NCBI GenBank assembly: GCA_028824295.1
Contig: JAPPED010000021.1
Span: forward strand, 1-64,000
Reading direction: 5' to 3'
Origin: Rhodospirillales bacterium
GTDB lineage: Bacteria; Pseudomonadota; Alphaproteobacteria; TMED109
Length of the DNA stretch: 64,000 nucleotides
A program made the position numbers and the translations under genes. Positions 26,933-36,726 of the stretch are shown here, piece by piece; within the stretch, counting starts at the first letter, position 1, and each line of letters starts with the position of its first letter. A model generated the notes under the pieces. It was not told where the DNA came from and searched no databases. It saw only the letters and a program-made list of their open reading frames with translations.

Positions 26933-27076
26933 GATCGACATCCGAACCGAATCAGCAACCCTTCTTGCTTGGACTTGCTGAATGGTGTGTTGGGTTGGGG
27001 GATTCTCTACAATCCCGACAGCTCTTCCGGCCTGTCGGGCCGAACCTGGTACACGCGCATAAGGATGACTATCTGA
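26933..27076 (+). pseudogene. Remnant C-terminus of a second, related TonB receptor
   Basis: The frame reads SCLDLLNGVLGWGILYNP, then GLSGRTWYTR, and a stop. It closely matches the last 45 residues of the receptor just upstream (CSDLLNGVLGWGILYNP, GLSGRIWYTR). Upstream homology weakens around DRHPNRIS, which corresponds to DRYPDQVN in the intact gene; before that there is none. Many codons differ at silent positions, so the fragment is not a fresh duplication. It is probably what remains of a neighbouring paralogue after a large deletion, perhaps by recombination between two tandem receptor genes. Confidence 0.8.
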
Positions 27077-27208
27077 TGCTCCCTCCTTGCGTTGGACAGG
27101 GGCTAGGCCCTCCCCAACGTGAATGGCGCTTAGTGCAATAGGTGCGAAGAGGCGCGGGCACACGCCTATCATGACAATCGCAGAATTGTCCCATGGTCTC
27201 CCCAGCGC

Positions 27209-29728
27209 TTACATCGCGTAACTGAGCTTGGCGTAAACCAGCGCACCGTTGTATCCCCCCGGCGCGTAGCGCGGGTACTTGCGGCCATTACCATAATTGA
27301 TAGTCAAATCAGGATATTCGTCCAGCACGTTTTCGGCCCCCACGGTGAGGGCGAGGCCGCTCAAGAAGTTGTACGTCGCCTGAGCGTCCAGCAGTCCGTA
27401 GCCGTCGAAATCGGCCGCGCTATGGTCGTCGTACCAGTCACCGTAGTAGCTGTACCTTCCGAGAAAGTCCCACTGATCCATGCTGTGGGTCAACGTCAGG
27501 TTCACGCGCATCTCTGGCACGCCGCGTTCCAGGTTATCGATGTCATCTTCATCAGCAATCGTCGACCCTTCCCGGTAGCCGAGCACTTCCGTCTCGGTGT
27601 GATTGAACGAAAGTTGCAGATCGGTGCTGCCTAGATCGGTCTCCCACCCGTACGTGAGCACGACATCTACCCCTTGCGTCCGGGTGTCGAAGTCGTTGGT
27701 GAAGTAGCGAACCGAGGTGAAGTTCCTGGCTTCCGGTATGCCTGCGGCCACCAACTCCGCCTTTGTCTCTTCCGAAACATCGAAAGTACGTGACAGGGCG
27801 ATCCGGTCATCGACGTCGATGCGGAAATAGTCAACCGTCAAGCTTAGGCCGTTACCCAACGCGAGCACCGCCCCGAGTGATAAGTTCTCGCTCTCCTCCG
27901 GTTTAAGTTCCCGGCCACCCAGTGCCATGGCCACGGGGTGGGTAGAACCAATGGTGCCACGCTCCTCAAACTCGTTGGTTTGCGCATTAACCACGGTCGC
28001 TACATTGCGGGCATTTGACTGGCCCGGCGTTGGTGCCCGGAACCCGGTGCCGACGGACCCGCGCAATGCGAAGGCGTCGGTTAGCCACACACCTGTAGCC
28101 AGCTTGACGTTGGTGGTGCTGCCGAAACTGTCGAACTCTTCCCAACGCACCGCACCACCGATTAGCCAGTTCTCCGTCGGCTCCACTTCCAAGTCAAGAT
28201 AAGTGGCGATGTTGGATCGATCCCAAGTACCTGAGGCCGTTGGATTGAATCCACCGAAACCGTTTGAGCCGGTACCGAACCCGTATTGCTGGTAGGGCCC
28301 GATCTCCCACGATGCCTGCTCGCCGGTCGTGATTTCGAACTCTTCCTCACGCCATTCAATGCCGCCCGCGACATTGAGGTCGGATGCGAGACCGACGTCA
28401 ACCGGATAGGCGAGGTCGACATTGAAGTTAGTTTCTGACTGCGTGTATTCACCGACTTCGAAATCCCGTAACTGGGCGTCGGGTCCGAAGGACGGATTCA
28501 TCGTGTTGTTCAGGAAGCCATCCATGTTGTTTTGACCGACACTGCCTGACACGTCGTAGAGCAATCCGTTCGCCAGGACGCCCTTTATGCCGGCAACCGC
28601 CGAGTAGTCGGTCATCACGGCGCCGAAGATTGGAGTGAACCCTTCCGGATAGGGTTCAACGAACGAGAAACATGCGTCGTCGGCACGTATGGCTTCTCGG
28701 AAAGCCAGCAGGTTCTCGGCGGTCGACGGGACGTCGTACTTCGCCTGGCAGCCTTCGCCGCCAACCAAGTAGATGTTCGCAGATGTCTTGTAGACCCCGT
28801 TGCGGTTCATCGGGCTGCGATAAAAGAACGGGGTCTCCACCCTTCGCCGCGCGAAGTTGCCGAACGCGTAGAGCGAACGACTCTCGTCAAGATCGATGCC
28901 AAAGTTCCCCACGGCCTTGACACCGCTGACGTCGGGCGAGCCCCAAGGCTTGGCTGGAACCGCGACATTCGGGATGCCTAACCCTATCAACGCAGTCGCG
29001 TCTCCATGCTGCACGCTACGGTCTGTCGGCGCCGATTGCGAGTACTCGAAGCTCAAATTGGCGAAACCTGTGCCGGAAAGCGGCAGGCCAATGTTCGTAG
29101 CTACCGTCGTCAGGTCCTCGGCGGAATCTGCCGTGTAGAACCCATGCTTAGCCTCAACTGCGACACCTTCCGAGGCGTCCTTCAGTACGAAGTTCAACAC
29201 CCCAGCGATAGCGTCGGAGCCGTACTGTGCTGCCGCCCCGTCGCGTAGTACCTCCATTCGCTTAATGGCGATTGCAGGAATAGCTGAGATATCCGGTCCC
29301 TGAGACCCGTTCGAAGCGCCATTTGAAATCCACTGGATCACTGAACCGCGGTGCCGGCGCTTATTGTTCATTAGCACGAGCGTGTGGTCGGGAGCCAAAC
29401 CGCGTAACTGGACCGGTCGCAACAACGCCGCCAAATCCCGCGAGGGGTTATCGCTGACATGGAAGGAAGGCACCAACGTCCGAATCAGGTTGGACATGTC
29501 ACTGCCGCCTTGCCTCTCGAAATCCTCGCTGGCAATCGTATCCACTGGAACCGGGGAATCCTCGACCGACCGGGGCAGCGCCCGGGTCCCGACCACCACG
29601 ACCTCCTCGATCTCCACCTCAGGGTCATCTGCCTGCGCCTGCGCAGCGTCGGCGGTCGAGAGCATGAGCAGCATGGGCAGTAAGGCCGCGGCCATGCGGC
29701 TAATCAAGGGCGCGCGCTTCCAAGCCAT
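27209..29728 (-). CDS. TonB-dependent outer-membrane receptor (convergent with the first)
   Basis: An 839-residue TonB-dependent receptor. The start MAWKRAPLISRM leads into a signal peptide ending near STADAAQAQA. The TonB-box-like IEEVVVVGTRA follows, then a plug with LRGLAPDHTLVLMNNKRRH and IKRMEVLRDGAAAQYGSDAIAGVLNFVLK. The barrel ends in LVYAKLSYAM. The conserved barrel motif GSVGTGFRAPTPGQ and a C-terminal VGAENVLDEYPD are seen. Plug similarity shows it belongs to the same subfamily as the plus-strand receptor, and the two converge around a decayed third copy. The open frame extends 28 codons upstream, but the chosen ATG precedes the signal peptide. Confidence 0.92.
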   Translation of the reverse strand: MAWKRAPLISRMAAALLPMLLMLSTADAAQAQADDPEVEIEEVVVVGTRALPRSVEDSPVPVDTIASEDFERQGGSDMSNLIRTLVPSFHVSDNPSRDLAALLRPVQLRGLAPDHTLVLMNNKRRHRGSVIQWISNGASNGSQGPDISAIPAIAIKRMEVLRDGAAAQYGSDAIAGVLNFVLKDASEGVAVEAKHGFYTADSAEDLTTVATNIGLPLSGTGFANLSFEYSQSAPTDRSVQHGDATALIGLGIPNVAVPAKPWGSPDVSGVKAVGNFGIDLDESRSLYAFGNFARRRVETPFFYRSPMNRNGVYKTSANIYLVGGEGCQAKYDVPSTAENLLAFREAIRADDACFSFVEPYPEGFTPIFGAVMTDYSAVAGIKGVLANGLLYDVSGSVGQNNMDGFLNNTMNPSFGPDAQLRDFEVGEYTQSETNFNVDLAYPVDVGLASDLNVAGGIEWREEEFEITTGEQASWEIGPYQQYGFGTGSNGFGGFNPTASGTWDRSNIATYLDLEVEPTENWLIGGAVRWEEFDSFGSTTNVKLATGVWLTDAFALRGSVGTGFRAPTPGQSNARNVATVVNAQTNEFEERGTIGSTHPVAMALGGRELKPEESENLSLGAVLALGNGLSLTVDYFRIDVDDRIALSRTFDVSEETKAELVAAGIPEARNFTSVRYFTNDFDTRTQGVDVVLTYGWETDLGSTDLQLSFNHTETEVLGYREGSTIADEDDIDNLERGVPEMRVNLTLTHSMDQWDFLGRYSYYGDWYDDHSAADFDGYGLLDAQATYNFLSGLALTVGAENVLDEYPDLTINYGNGRKYPRYAPGGYNGALVYAKLSYAM

Positions 29729-30246
29729 GTATCTGTACCTCAACAAGGTTTCTTTCCCAGTACGGGATCTGGAAATCGAGCCGAAGCCCGATCGTGCGCG
29801 AACCCCGGCCAAAGAATGTACTGAATGACAATAGCATCACTTGAACGAGATCACCTATCCACATATTTGACAGCCCGCCGAAGATACTTCCCGCCCCCCG
29901 AGCCCCTTCAACGTGTTGATATTGCGCTGCCAACGTTAGTCCTTGTGGCAGTCTTGGACATCATTCCTTGTGGGTTGGAACTGGAGCTATTGGGAATTCC
30001 TTGACCTGCTTCGCATGATCGCTCGTGACCAGCGACCAAGCAACGTACCGGAATCATGTCCTGTATTGCTCGCTCGAACGCAACGCACGTACCTTGGGGA
30101 CCCAGTGCCGATTGGACTAAGCACGGGGCTGTCGTCCAGACCGAGTCTCAGTGGGTTCGCCGCTATCAAATCCCTCGCAGACACCCAGCTGCAGGAGGCA
30201 ATGGTGCATAATTCTATGAGACGTCTGGGAGTGAGGATCCGGTTCG
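29729..30246. other. Long intergenic region between divergent receptor and iorA genes
   Basis: About 520 bp with promoters for both neighbours. The GC content is lower than in the genes around it. Possible frames across it lack ribosome sites and recognisable motifs. It could hold decayed coding sequence, but I find no match that I can name. Confidence 0.4.
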
Positions 30247-32397
30247 ATGGCCGAGCGCTCGTTCGCGAAGGAAGTACAGGATCTCCGGATCGGCGCCGGA
30301 CAGGAATTCCGTGGTGAGGGAATTCTGGCGATCACCAAGGCCCTGCTGGAATGCGGGGTCGGCTACGTCGGCGGCTACCAGGGGGCGCCAGTCTCGCACC
30401 TCATCGACGTGCTTTCGGACGCGGAAGACATTCTCGACGAGCTCGGAGTCCATTTCGAAGCCAACGCCTCGGAATCTGCCGCCGCCGCCATGCTGGCGGC
30501 TTCGGTCAATTACCCGATTCGCGGTGCCGTCACGTTCAAAGGGCCGGTTGGGGCCAACGTAGCGGCAGACGCGTTGGCGAACCTGTCATCGGGCGGCGTC
30601 ATGGGTGGCGCGATGGTCATCCTCGGCGAGGATTACGGCGAGGGCTCTTCGATCATGCAGGAGCGCACCCACGCCTTCGCCACGAAGTCCCAGCTGTGGC
30701 TTCTCGATCCGCGGCCCAATCTGCCGTCCATCGTACGAACCGTGCAAAGAGGTTTCGAGCTGTCTGAGGCGTCCAATACGCCGGTGATCCTGCAGGTCCG
30801 GATCCGCGCTTGCCACGTCTACGGAGCGTTCCAGGCAGGCGACAACCAACGTCCTCCCCTCACCGTGCGCGAGGCGCTGGAGGATCCGCAGCGCCGCACC
30901 GAACGCATCACGCTCCCACCATTCACGTACCAGCACGAAATCGAGAAGGTGGCCGAGCGCATGCCAGCGGCAGCTCGCTTCATTGAGGAGCAGCGACTGA
31001 ACGAGTGTTTTGGCGGTGAAGGGGAAGTCGGGATCATCCTGCAGGGAGGCATGTACAACGGCGTCATCCGGGCGCTGCAGCGGCTGGACCTCGCCGACGC
31101 GTACGGCAAGAGCGAAATCCCACTCTACGTGCTCAACGTGACCTATCCGCTGGTAGACACGGAAGTTCTTGAATTTTGCTCCGGCAAACGGGCAGTCCTG
31201 GTCGTGGAGGAGGGACAGCCCGCCTATATCGAGGAGGCCATCGGTGCCCTCCTCTACCGGCATCAGGGTTCCAGCACGTTGGTGGGAAAAGGCACCCTTC
31301 CCATGGCCGGCGAGTACACCGGGACCGTGCTGATGGACGGAGTGACCCGGTTTCTCCGGGAATACGGGAATGGCCTTCTTCCCGAAGCTCATCGCCCGAC
31401 CAACGGCCATGCGGAAGATTCGGATGACGAGGGTCTCTCGTCTGCTGTCCCCATCCGTCCGCCCGGGTTCTGCACTGGATGCCCGGAACGTCCCATTTTC
31501 GCCGCGACCAAGCTCGTCGAAGAAAGCCTCGGCCCGCACCACATCGCCGGCGACATCGGCTGCCACCTGTTCTCAATTCTGCCTCCCTTTGAAATTGGCT
31601 CGACCACGATGGGCTACGGCCTCGGACCTGCCTCCGCCGCCGCGCTGAGCGCAAAGGGGGCGCGGCGGTCTATCAGCTTCATCGGCGACGGCGGACTTTG
31701 GCACAACGGCCTGACATCCTCCATCGGGAACGCGGTCTACAACGAGAGCGACAACGTGATCGTCGTGGTGGACAACTTCTATTCCGCCGCGACCGGCGGC
31801 CAGGATGTCCTCTCTTCCCGGGCGGACAGGGCTTCGAAGTCAACCCATCATTCGATTGCGGACGCAATCCGCGGACTGGGCGTGCGGTGGGTCAAGGAAG
31901 TCGACCGGACGTACGACGTGAAGCGGTTGAAGGACCTGCTGACCGATGCGCTAACGACGGAGGAAAAGGGCCCGAAAGTCATCATTGCCTCCTCAGAGTG
32001 CATGCTGAACAAACAGCGGAGGGAACGGCCGCAAAGGAACACCGCCATCAAGGAAGGGAAACGGGTGGTCGTTCCGCGGTTTGGGGTGGACGAGGACGTC
32101 TGCACGGGCGACCACGCCTGCATGCGCTTGTCGGGCTGCCCGTCGCTTTCCGTGAAGAGTTTGGACGACCCTCTGCGCGATGACCCTGTGGCCTACATCG
32201 ACGAAAGCTGCGTCGGCTGCGGCAATTGTGGCGAAGTCGCGGACGCGGCGGTGCTGTGCCCTTCGTTCCACCGGGTCGACGTCGTCCACAACCCCAGACC
32301 GAGGGACCGTTTCCTGTCCCGGGTCTCCGATGTCTTCATCGGTGCCCTTCAGCAATGGCGTGACCGGCGCCGGCTTGTCTTCAAGGAGCGAGGATGA
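30247..32397 (+). CDS. iorA: Indolepyruvate ferredoxin oxidoreductase, alpha (TPP/ferredoxin) subunit
   Basis: Oxidatively decarboxylates aryl-pyruvates to acyl-CoAs using TPP and Fe-S clusters. The 716-residue protein has the pyruvate-binding N-domain (YVGGYQGAPVSHLIDVL, FKGPVGANVAADALANL), a PPGFCTGCPERP cluster region, and the TPP site ISFIGDGGLWHNGLTSSIGNA. A C-terminal ferredoxin domain carries CTGDHACMRLSGCP and CVGCGNCGEVADAAVLCP. In the first of these the second cluster Cys is Asp (CxxDxxC), which suggests a [3Fe-4S] or Asp-ligated cluster. It overlaps iorB by four bases (ATGA), so the two subunits are coupled. Confidence 0.9.
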   Translation: MAERSFAKEVQDLRIGAGQEFRGEGILAITKALLECGVGYVGGYQGAPVSHLIDVLSDAEDILDELGVHFEANASESAAAAMLAASVNYPIRGAVTFKGPVGANVAADALANLSSGGVMGGAMVILGEDYGEGSSIMQERTHAFATKSQLWLLDPRPNLPSIVRTVQRGFELSEASNTPVILQVRIRACHVYGAFQAGDNQRPPLTVREALEDPQRRTERITLPPFTYQHEIEKVAERMPAAARFIEEQRLNECFGGEGEVGIILQGGMYNGVIRALQRLDLADAYGKSEIPLYVLNVTYPLVDTEVLEFCSGKRAVLVVEEGQPAYIEEAIGALLYRHQGSSTLVGKGTLPMAGEYTGTVLMDGVTRFLREYGNGLLPEAHRPTNGHAEDSDDEGLSSAVPIRPPGFCTGCPERPIFAATKLVEESLGPHHIAGDIGCHLFSILPPFEIGSTTMGYGLGPASAAALSAKGARRSISFIGDGGLWHNGLTSSIGNAVYNESDNVIVVVDNFYSAATGGQDVLSSRADRASKSTHHSIADAIRGLGVRWVKEVDRTYDVKRLKDLLTDALTTEEKGPKVIIASSECMLNKQRRERPQRNTAIKEGKRVVVPRFGVDEDVCTGDHACMRLSGCPSLSVKSLDDPLRDDPVAYIDESCVGCGNCGEVADAAVLCPSFHRVDVVHNPRPRDRFLSRVSDVFIGALQQWRDRRRLVFKERG

Positions 32398-33890
32398 GCA
32401 ATTCCGACATCGTCAAGATCGCGATCCTCGCTGTTGGCGGACAGGGCGGAGGCGTGCTCACGGGCTGGATCGTTGCGCTGGCTGAGGCCAACGGATGGCG
32501 GGTGCAGTCGACCGCCGTTGCGGGGGTGGCCCAACGCACCGGCGCCACGATCTACTACCTCGAAATGTGTCCGTCGGGGGAGCAGGCCCCGGTATTCGCG
32601 CTCGCCCCGGCAGCCGGCGATGTCGATGTCTTGATTGCCGCCGAGCTGATGGAAGCCGGGCGCGCAGTGCTCCGGGGGTTCGTGACGCCCGACCGCACGA
32701 CGTTGATCGCGTCCACGCACCGGATTCATGCCGTTTCGGAAAAGGTAGTGCCGGGCGACGGGCAGGCACCTGAGGACCGGGTCTTCGCTGCAATGGAAAG
32801 GTCGGCCAAGCGCGTCATCGCCGCCGATTTCCAGCGCATGGCGGTAGAGGCCGGCTCCGTCATTTCCGCCAGTCTCTTCGGGGCGCTGGCGCGAGCCGAC
32901 GTGCTGCCATTTCCGCAGCAGAGCTTTGTTGGCGTGGTTCAGGACTCCGGCCGCGGCGTCGAAGCGAGCGTCCGGGCATTCGAAGCGGCCCTAGCGGACA
33001 ACGAGCCAACCGATCAGGCAACGGAAATGGGGCGAATGCCGCCGCGGGGCCCGAATCACCTGGTGGCGGGATGGAACGCGCTTGAGGCCCGCGTGTCGGC
33101 GCTGCCCGGACCCGTACGGCAGATGGCGGATACCGGTCTCCGGCACGTGGTCGATTTCCAGGACCTGTCGTACGGCAAGGAGTATCTGGACCATCTCGAC
33201 CGGTTCGTGTCGCGTGACGACGGGGCCTTCGTCCTGTCAGTCACCGCCGCCAAGTACCTCGCCAATGCGATGGTCTACGACGATGTCATCCGGGTGGCAG
33301 ACCTGAAGACCCGCCGGGCACGTTTCACCCGCGTGCGGGAGGACATGCAACTGGGAGCCAGTGACGTTGCCCATATCACCGAGTTCATGCATCCGCGGGT
33401 CGAGGAGGCATGTGGAACCCTGCCGGCACCGCTGGGTGCCTGGATCGAAGCCCGGCCCCCGCTAGCCCGGTGGCTCGATCGGCGGATCAACAAGGGACGA
33501 AAGGTTCGGACAAGCGGCCTGTTCTGGTTTGCCCTGCTCTACGTTGTTGCAGGCCTGAAGCGCTGGCGGCGCGGCACCTACCGCCACCGGATCGAGACGG
33601 AGCATCTCGACGCCTGGATAGACCTGGCATTGACCACGGCATCCGATGACCGGGCGCTCGCTGCCGAGGTCCTCGCCTGCCGGAGACTGATCAAGGGGTA
33701 TTCCGATACCCGGGTGCGCGGCGAGTCCAAGTTCGACGCCGTGCTGCGGGCATTGCCCCTGCTGAAGGACCGCGGCGACGCGGCTGATGTGCTGCGCCGG
33801 TTGCGCGAAGCAGCCTTGCAGGACGAACACGGACACGCGTTCGATGCCGAGCTTGAAGCGTTCGCATCCGTCGCACCGGCCTCGCCCTAG
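32394..33890 (+). CDS. iorB: Indolepyruvate oxidoreductase, beta subunit with DUF6537-type C-terminal region
   Basis: Partner of the preceding alpha subunit. Residues 5-200 form the gamma-type domain of 2-oxoacid:ferredoxin oxidoreductases: KIAILAVGGQGGGVLTGWIV, AVAGVAQRTGATIYYLEM and DVLIAAELMEAGRAV. The remaining 300 residues form a mostly helical extension (LSYGKEYLDHLDRF, SVTAAKYLANAMVYDDVIRVADLKTR, KVRTSGLFWFALLYVVAGLKRWRRGTYRH) like that seen in long proteobacterial versions. Total length is 498 residues, against about 200 for the archaeal IorB. The pair may feed aryl-acetyl-CoA metabolism and could link to the aromatic cluster 12 kb away. Confidence 0.88.
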   Translation: MSNSDIVKIAILAVGGQGGGVLTGWIVALAEANGWRVQSTAVAGVAQRTGATIYYLEMCPSGEQAPVFALAPAAGDVDVLIAAELMEAGRAVLRGFVTPDRTTLIASTHRIHAVSEKVVPGDGQAPEDRVFAAMERSAKRVIAADFQRMAVEAGSVISASLFGALARADVLPFPQQSFVGVVQDSGRGVEASVRAFEAALADNEPTDQATEMGRMPPRGPNHLVAGWNALEARVSALPGPVRQMADTGLRHVVDFQDLSYGKEYLDHLDRFVSRDDGAFVLSVTAAKYLANAMVYDDVIRVADLKTRRARFTRVREDMQLGASDVAHITEFMHPRVEEACGTLPAPLGAWIEARPPLARWLDRRINKGRKVRTSGLFWFALLYVVAGLKRWRRGTYRHRIETEHLDAWIDLALTTASDDRALAAEVLACRRLIKGYSDTRVRGESKFDAVLRALPLLKDRGDAADVLRRLREAALQDEHGHAFDAELEAFASVAPASP

Positions 33891-33918
33891 CGGACCCTGC
33901 GGAGGCCAGACCGACCGG

Positions 33919-35235
33919 CTACCGCGTCACCTGTCCAGGCAGCCACGTGCCCACGCCTGGCTGCCACAGGAGCAGCGCGAGCACCAGCAGCTTGATGACC
34001 ACGAACGGGCCCACCGCGGCGTACACCTGCCGCATGTCGAACCCCTCGGGAGCCACGCCGCGCATCACGAAGAGGAGTAACCCGAAGGGCGGCGTCAGCA
34101 ACGCGATCTCCATCGTCAGCAGGTAGACGACGCCCAGGATCAGCGGATCGATTCCGGCCTCAGCCGACAACGGCACGAAGATGGGCACGGTCACCATCAG
34201 CATCGAGACCTGATCGATGAAGCAGCCGAGGAACAGAAGAAGCACGACGATGCCAAGCAGCACCTCGATCTCCGAAAGGTGGTAACGCTCGATCGTCTGG
34301 ATCAAACCGGAAGTGGCTCCGGAGAAGCTCAACACCTGGCTGAAGGTCTGGCTTGCGGCAATGATGAACAGGATCATCGCCGACAGCTTGACCGTTTCCA
34401 TCAGCGCATGGCCCAGCCGCTCCCGCGTAAGCGATCCGTAGGCCGCGCTCGCGACCAGCGCCGCCACGCAACCGAGCGCTGCGCTTTCGGTCGGCGTTGC
34501 CCACCCCGCCAGCAGGCTCCCGATCACGGCGACAAACACCAGCGACAGCGGGGCGACGTAGACGAGGAACGGTCGCCAACGGCTGCCGGCAGTCATGGTA
34601 TCGCCGTCATCCGGCGGCGCGAGCGTAGGCGATACGGTGCAGCGAACCACAATGTAGGTGACGAAGAGCGCCGCCAGCAGCAGCGCTGGCACCACGCCAG
34701 CAAGCATGAGGCCAGCGATCGAGATTCCGGCCAGACTGCCCACCAAGACCGCCAGGGCCGAGGGCGGAATCAGCATGGCGATCGCACCCGAAGCCATGAT
34801 CGGTCCCATCGCCATTGAGGAGTGGTATCCCTTGGACAACATCCTGGGGAGCAGCGTCGAACCCAGCATGGCGGTGTTCGCAATGGTGGATCCTGAAAGG
34901 GCGGCGAAGATCGTCCCGCCGAAGACGGTGACCACGGACAAGCGCCCGGGAACTCGTGCAACCACGCGCTCGATCGCATCGATCGCCCTGCGAGCGACAC
35001 CGGTCTGGAACAGCAGTTCCCCCATCAGGATGAACAGCGGGATCGGCGCGAGCTGGAAGTTGGCAATACTCTGGGCGGCGCTTCGGGCAAGCTGCACCAG
35101 CCCCTGCTCTCCCCCCAGAATCTCCCACGCGCCTGCCACCGTCACCGCAAGGAAGGCGAACGCCACGGGCACGCCCAGCATCAGCAGGGCGCCGAGGCCA
35201 CCCAACATCAGCGTGAGCGGGAGTACCCAGTCCAC
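33919..35235 (-). CDS. dctM: TRAP transporter large permease (DctM type)
   Basis: The 438-residue 12-helix subunit that moves the solute with sodium. Family features include GVPVAFAFLAVTVAGAWEILGG, IPLFILMGELLFQTGVARRAIDAIERVV, GGTIFAALSGSTIANTAMLGSTLLPRM, MASGAIAMLIPPSALAVLVGSLAGISI and LGCFIDQVSMLMVTVPIFVPL. Its start overlaps the dctQ stop in ATGA. It is the last gene of a six-gene minus-strand cluster that includes a sugar-acid-type dehydratase and a dehydrogenase, so the substrate may be a sugar acid or related hydroxyacid. Confidence 0.92.
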   Translation of the reverse strand: MDWVLPLTLMLGGLGALLMLGVPVAFAFLAVTVAGAWEILGGEQGLVQLARSAAQSIANFQLAPIPLFILMGELLFQTGVARRAIDAIERVVARVPGRLSVVTVFGGTIFAALSGSTIANTAMLGSTLLPRMLSKGYHSSMAMGPIMASGAIAMLIPPSALAVLVGSLAGISIAGLMLAGVVPALLLAALFVTYIVVRCTVSPTLAPPDDGDTMTAGSRWRPFLVYVAPLSLVFVAVIGSLLAGWATPTESAALGCVAALVASAAYGSLTRERLGHALMETVKLSAMILFIIAASQTFSQVLSFSGATSGLIQTIERYHLSEIEVLLGIVVLLLFLGCFIDQVSMLMVTVPIFVPLSAEAGIDPLILGVVYLLTMEIALLTPPFGLLLFVMRGVAPEGFDMRQVYAAVGPFVVIKLLVLALLLWQPGVGTWLPGQVTR

Positions 35236-35735
35236 TACAGCCCGGTCCTGACGTTGGCACCGCCACCGCGCAGAAGCCGGCGGGCGAATTCAATGAGAAT
35301 GAGCCCCATTGACACTGGCGCCAGCGCAAGGACCCACCACTCGGGAATGACGAACGCCGTCCGGATCATCGTCCCGCGTTCGATCGACTGCGCCGCGGCG
35401 ACAACGGCGAACCAAAGGAAGACCGCGGCCGTGCCTGCACCCACCAGGTTGGCGAGCGTGTCGGCGAGCTGGCGAGGCCTACCTGCAAGGGCAGCCACCA
35501 ACAGATCCACGGAGACGTGGGCATTGATCGATAGCACCCAGGGCGCTGCCAGGAAGGTCGCTGCCAGCAGTCCGTACTCGATCGCATCGAGCAGCCCGTA
35601 AATCGACGCATCGAACGCGTTGCGCAGGACCAGGTCGATGGGGATCAACACCGCCACACAAGCGAATACCGCGGCCGCCAGCCGGGCCAGCGTTCGCAGC
35701 ACCGCGTCGAACACCCGTTCAAGCACGCCCTTCAC
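35235..35735 (-). CDS. dctQ: TRAP transporter small permease (DctQ type)
   Basis: A 166-residue four-helix membrane subunit that pairs with DctM. Helices are visible at LARLAAAVFACVAVLIPIDLVLR, IEYGLLAATFLAAPWVL, LVGAGTAAVFLWFAVVAAAQS and WWVLALAPVSMGLILIEFARR. The motif INAHVSVDLL corresponds to the conserved HV-vD segment of DctQ. It is directly coupled to dctM (ATGA overlap) and 40 bp downstream of dctP. Confidence 0.9.
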   Translation of the reverse strand: MKGVLERVFDAVLRTLARLAAAVFACVAVLIPIDLVLRNAFDASIYGLLDAIEYGLLAATFLAAPWVLSINAHVSVDLLVAALAGRPRQLADTLANLVGAGTAAVFLWFAVVAAAQSIERGTMIRTAFVIPEWWVLALAPVSMGLILIEFARRLLRGGGANVRTGL

Positions 35736-35775
35736 TCGCCCCAGACCGACGGTCCCGGAGGTTCCGGCAGGCCGT

Positions 35776-36726
35776 TCAGTTCAGTAGACAGGCCTTGAGC
35801 GCCGCAGCGATTCCCGGGTCGACTTCCGCCACGGCCGCCCAGCCTTCCGCCTGCGCCACCTCGAGCCAGTGCTTCGTGTCGCTGTCGTCAAACATGATGG
35901 TCTCAATGCCCGCTTCTGCCTGCTTCCGGACCTCCGCCGCGTTGAGCAGGATGTTGTCGGCATTCGCCGCCTCTATCCATGCGGCACCTCGCTCCAAGAC
36001 GGTCCGCTGCACTTCGTCGAGGGCGTCCCAGGTGTCCAAATTGACCAGGAAGTTCACGTCCACCTGATAGAAGCCCGGATCGACGCGGTACGTCGTTTGC
36101 TCTTCCCAGCCGAGGTCGAGCACGCCTTGGACAGGCCATCCGTAGCCATCGATCGCGTCGCGCTCGAGGGCGGTATAGACCTCTCCCGGCGCCGTGCGGA
36201 CCAGCGTCGCTCCGAGCGCTTCGAACATGGCCCGGTACACGGGAGTGGTGCGGATCGTCAGACCGCGCAGGTCCGGTTTGTCGATGGGTTTCGTGAGGTA
36301 CAGATGGAATGCGATGTGATCGCCGGTGCGCGCCAGGTACTTGACGTTCATCTGCTCTCGATGGATGGCGTCGATCTGCTCGAAGCATCCGTTGGCGCGC
36401 TGATCCTGAATCGTGTTCGTGGCGAGATGCAGCGCGTCACCCGCAGGCACCAGTCCCGTGTAGAAGGCGCTCGTGTTGTTGGCGATGTCCACCACGCCGG
36501 TAGAGACCGCATTGCCGACCTCGAACGGAGACATGGTCTCAGGCCCACCCCGCAGATCGATCTGGATCGTGCCTTCGCCGTTCGCGTTCACCCAATCGAC
36601 AAATGCTTCGAAGGGCCGCGAGAACGTCGTGCCGAGCGCGAACGCGCTCACCCCACGGAGCGTCACCTCCTCGGCCACAGACGGCACGGCGGTAAACGCC
36701 GCAACGGCGACAACCATCCATCTCAT
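35776..36726 (-). CDS. dctP: TRAP transporter solute-binding protein (DctP type)
   Basis: A 316-residue periplasmic binding protein. The signal peptide is MRWMVVAVAAFTAVPSVA. It has FSRPFEAFVDWVNANGEGTIQIDLRGG, the ligand-Arg region LRGLTIRTTPVYRAMFEALGATLVRTAPGEVYTALERDAIDGYGWP, and DPGFYQVDVNFLVNLDTWDAL. The canonical Arg of DctP that pairs with the ligand carboxylate is likely the one in TIRTTPVY, so a carboxylate ligand is expected. It is the first gene of the dctPQM set and lies 130 bp downstream of a small secreted protein. Confidence 0.9.
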   Translation of the reverse strand: MRWMVVAVAAFTAVPSVAEEVTLRGVSAFALGTTFSRPFEAFVDWVNANGEGTIQIDLRGGPETMSPFEVGNAVSTGVVDIANNTSAFYTGLVPAGDALHLATNTIQDQRANGCFEQIDAIHREQMNVKYLARTGDHIAFHLYLTKPIDKPDLRGLTIRTTPVYRAMFEALGATLVRTAPGEVYTALERDAIDGYGWPVQGVLDLGWEEQTTYRVDPGFYQVDVNFLVNLDTWDALDEVQRTVLERGAAWIEAANADNILLNAAEVRKQAEAGIETIMFDDSDTKHWLEVAQAEGWAAVAEVDPGIAAALKACLLN

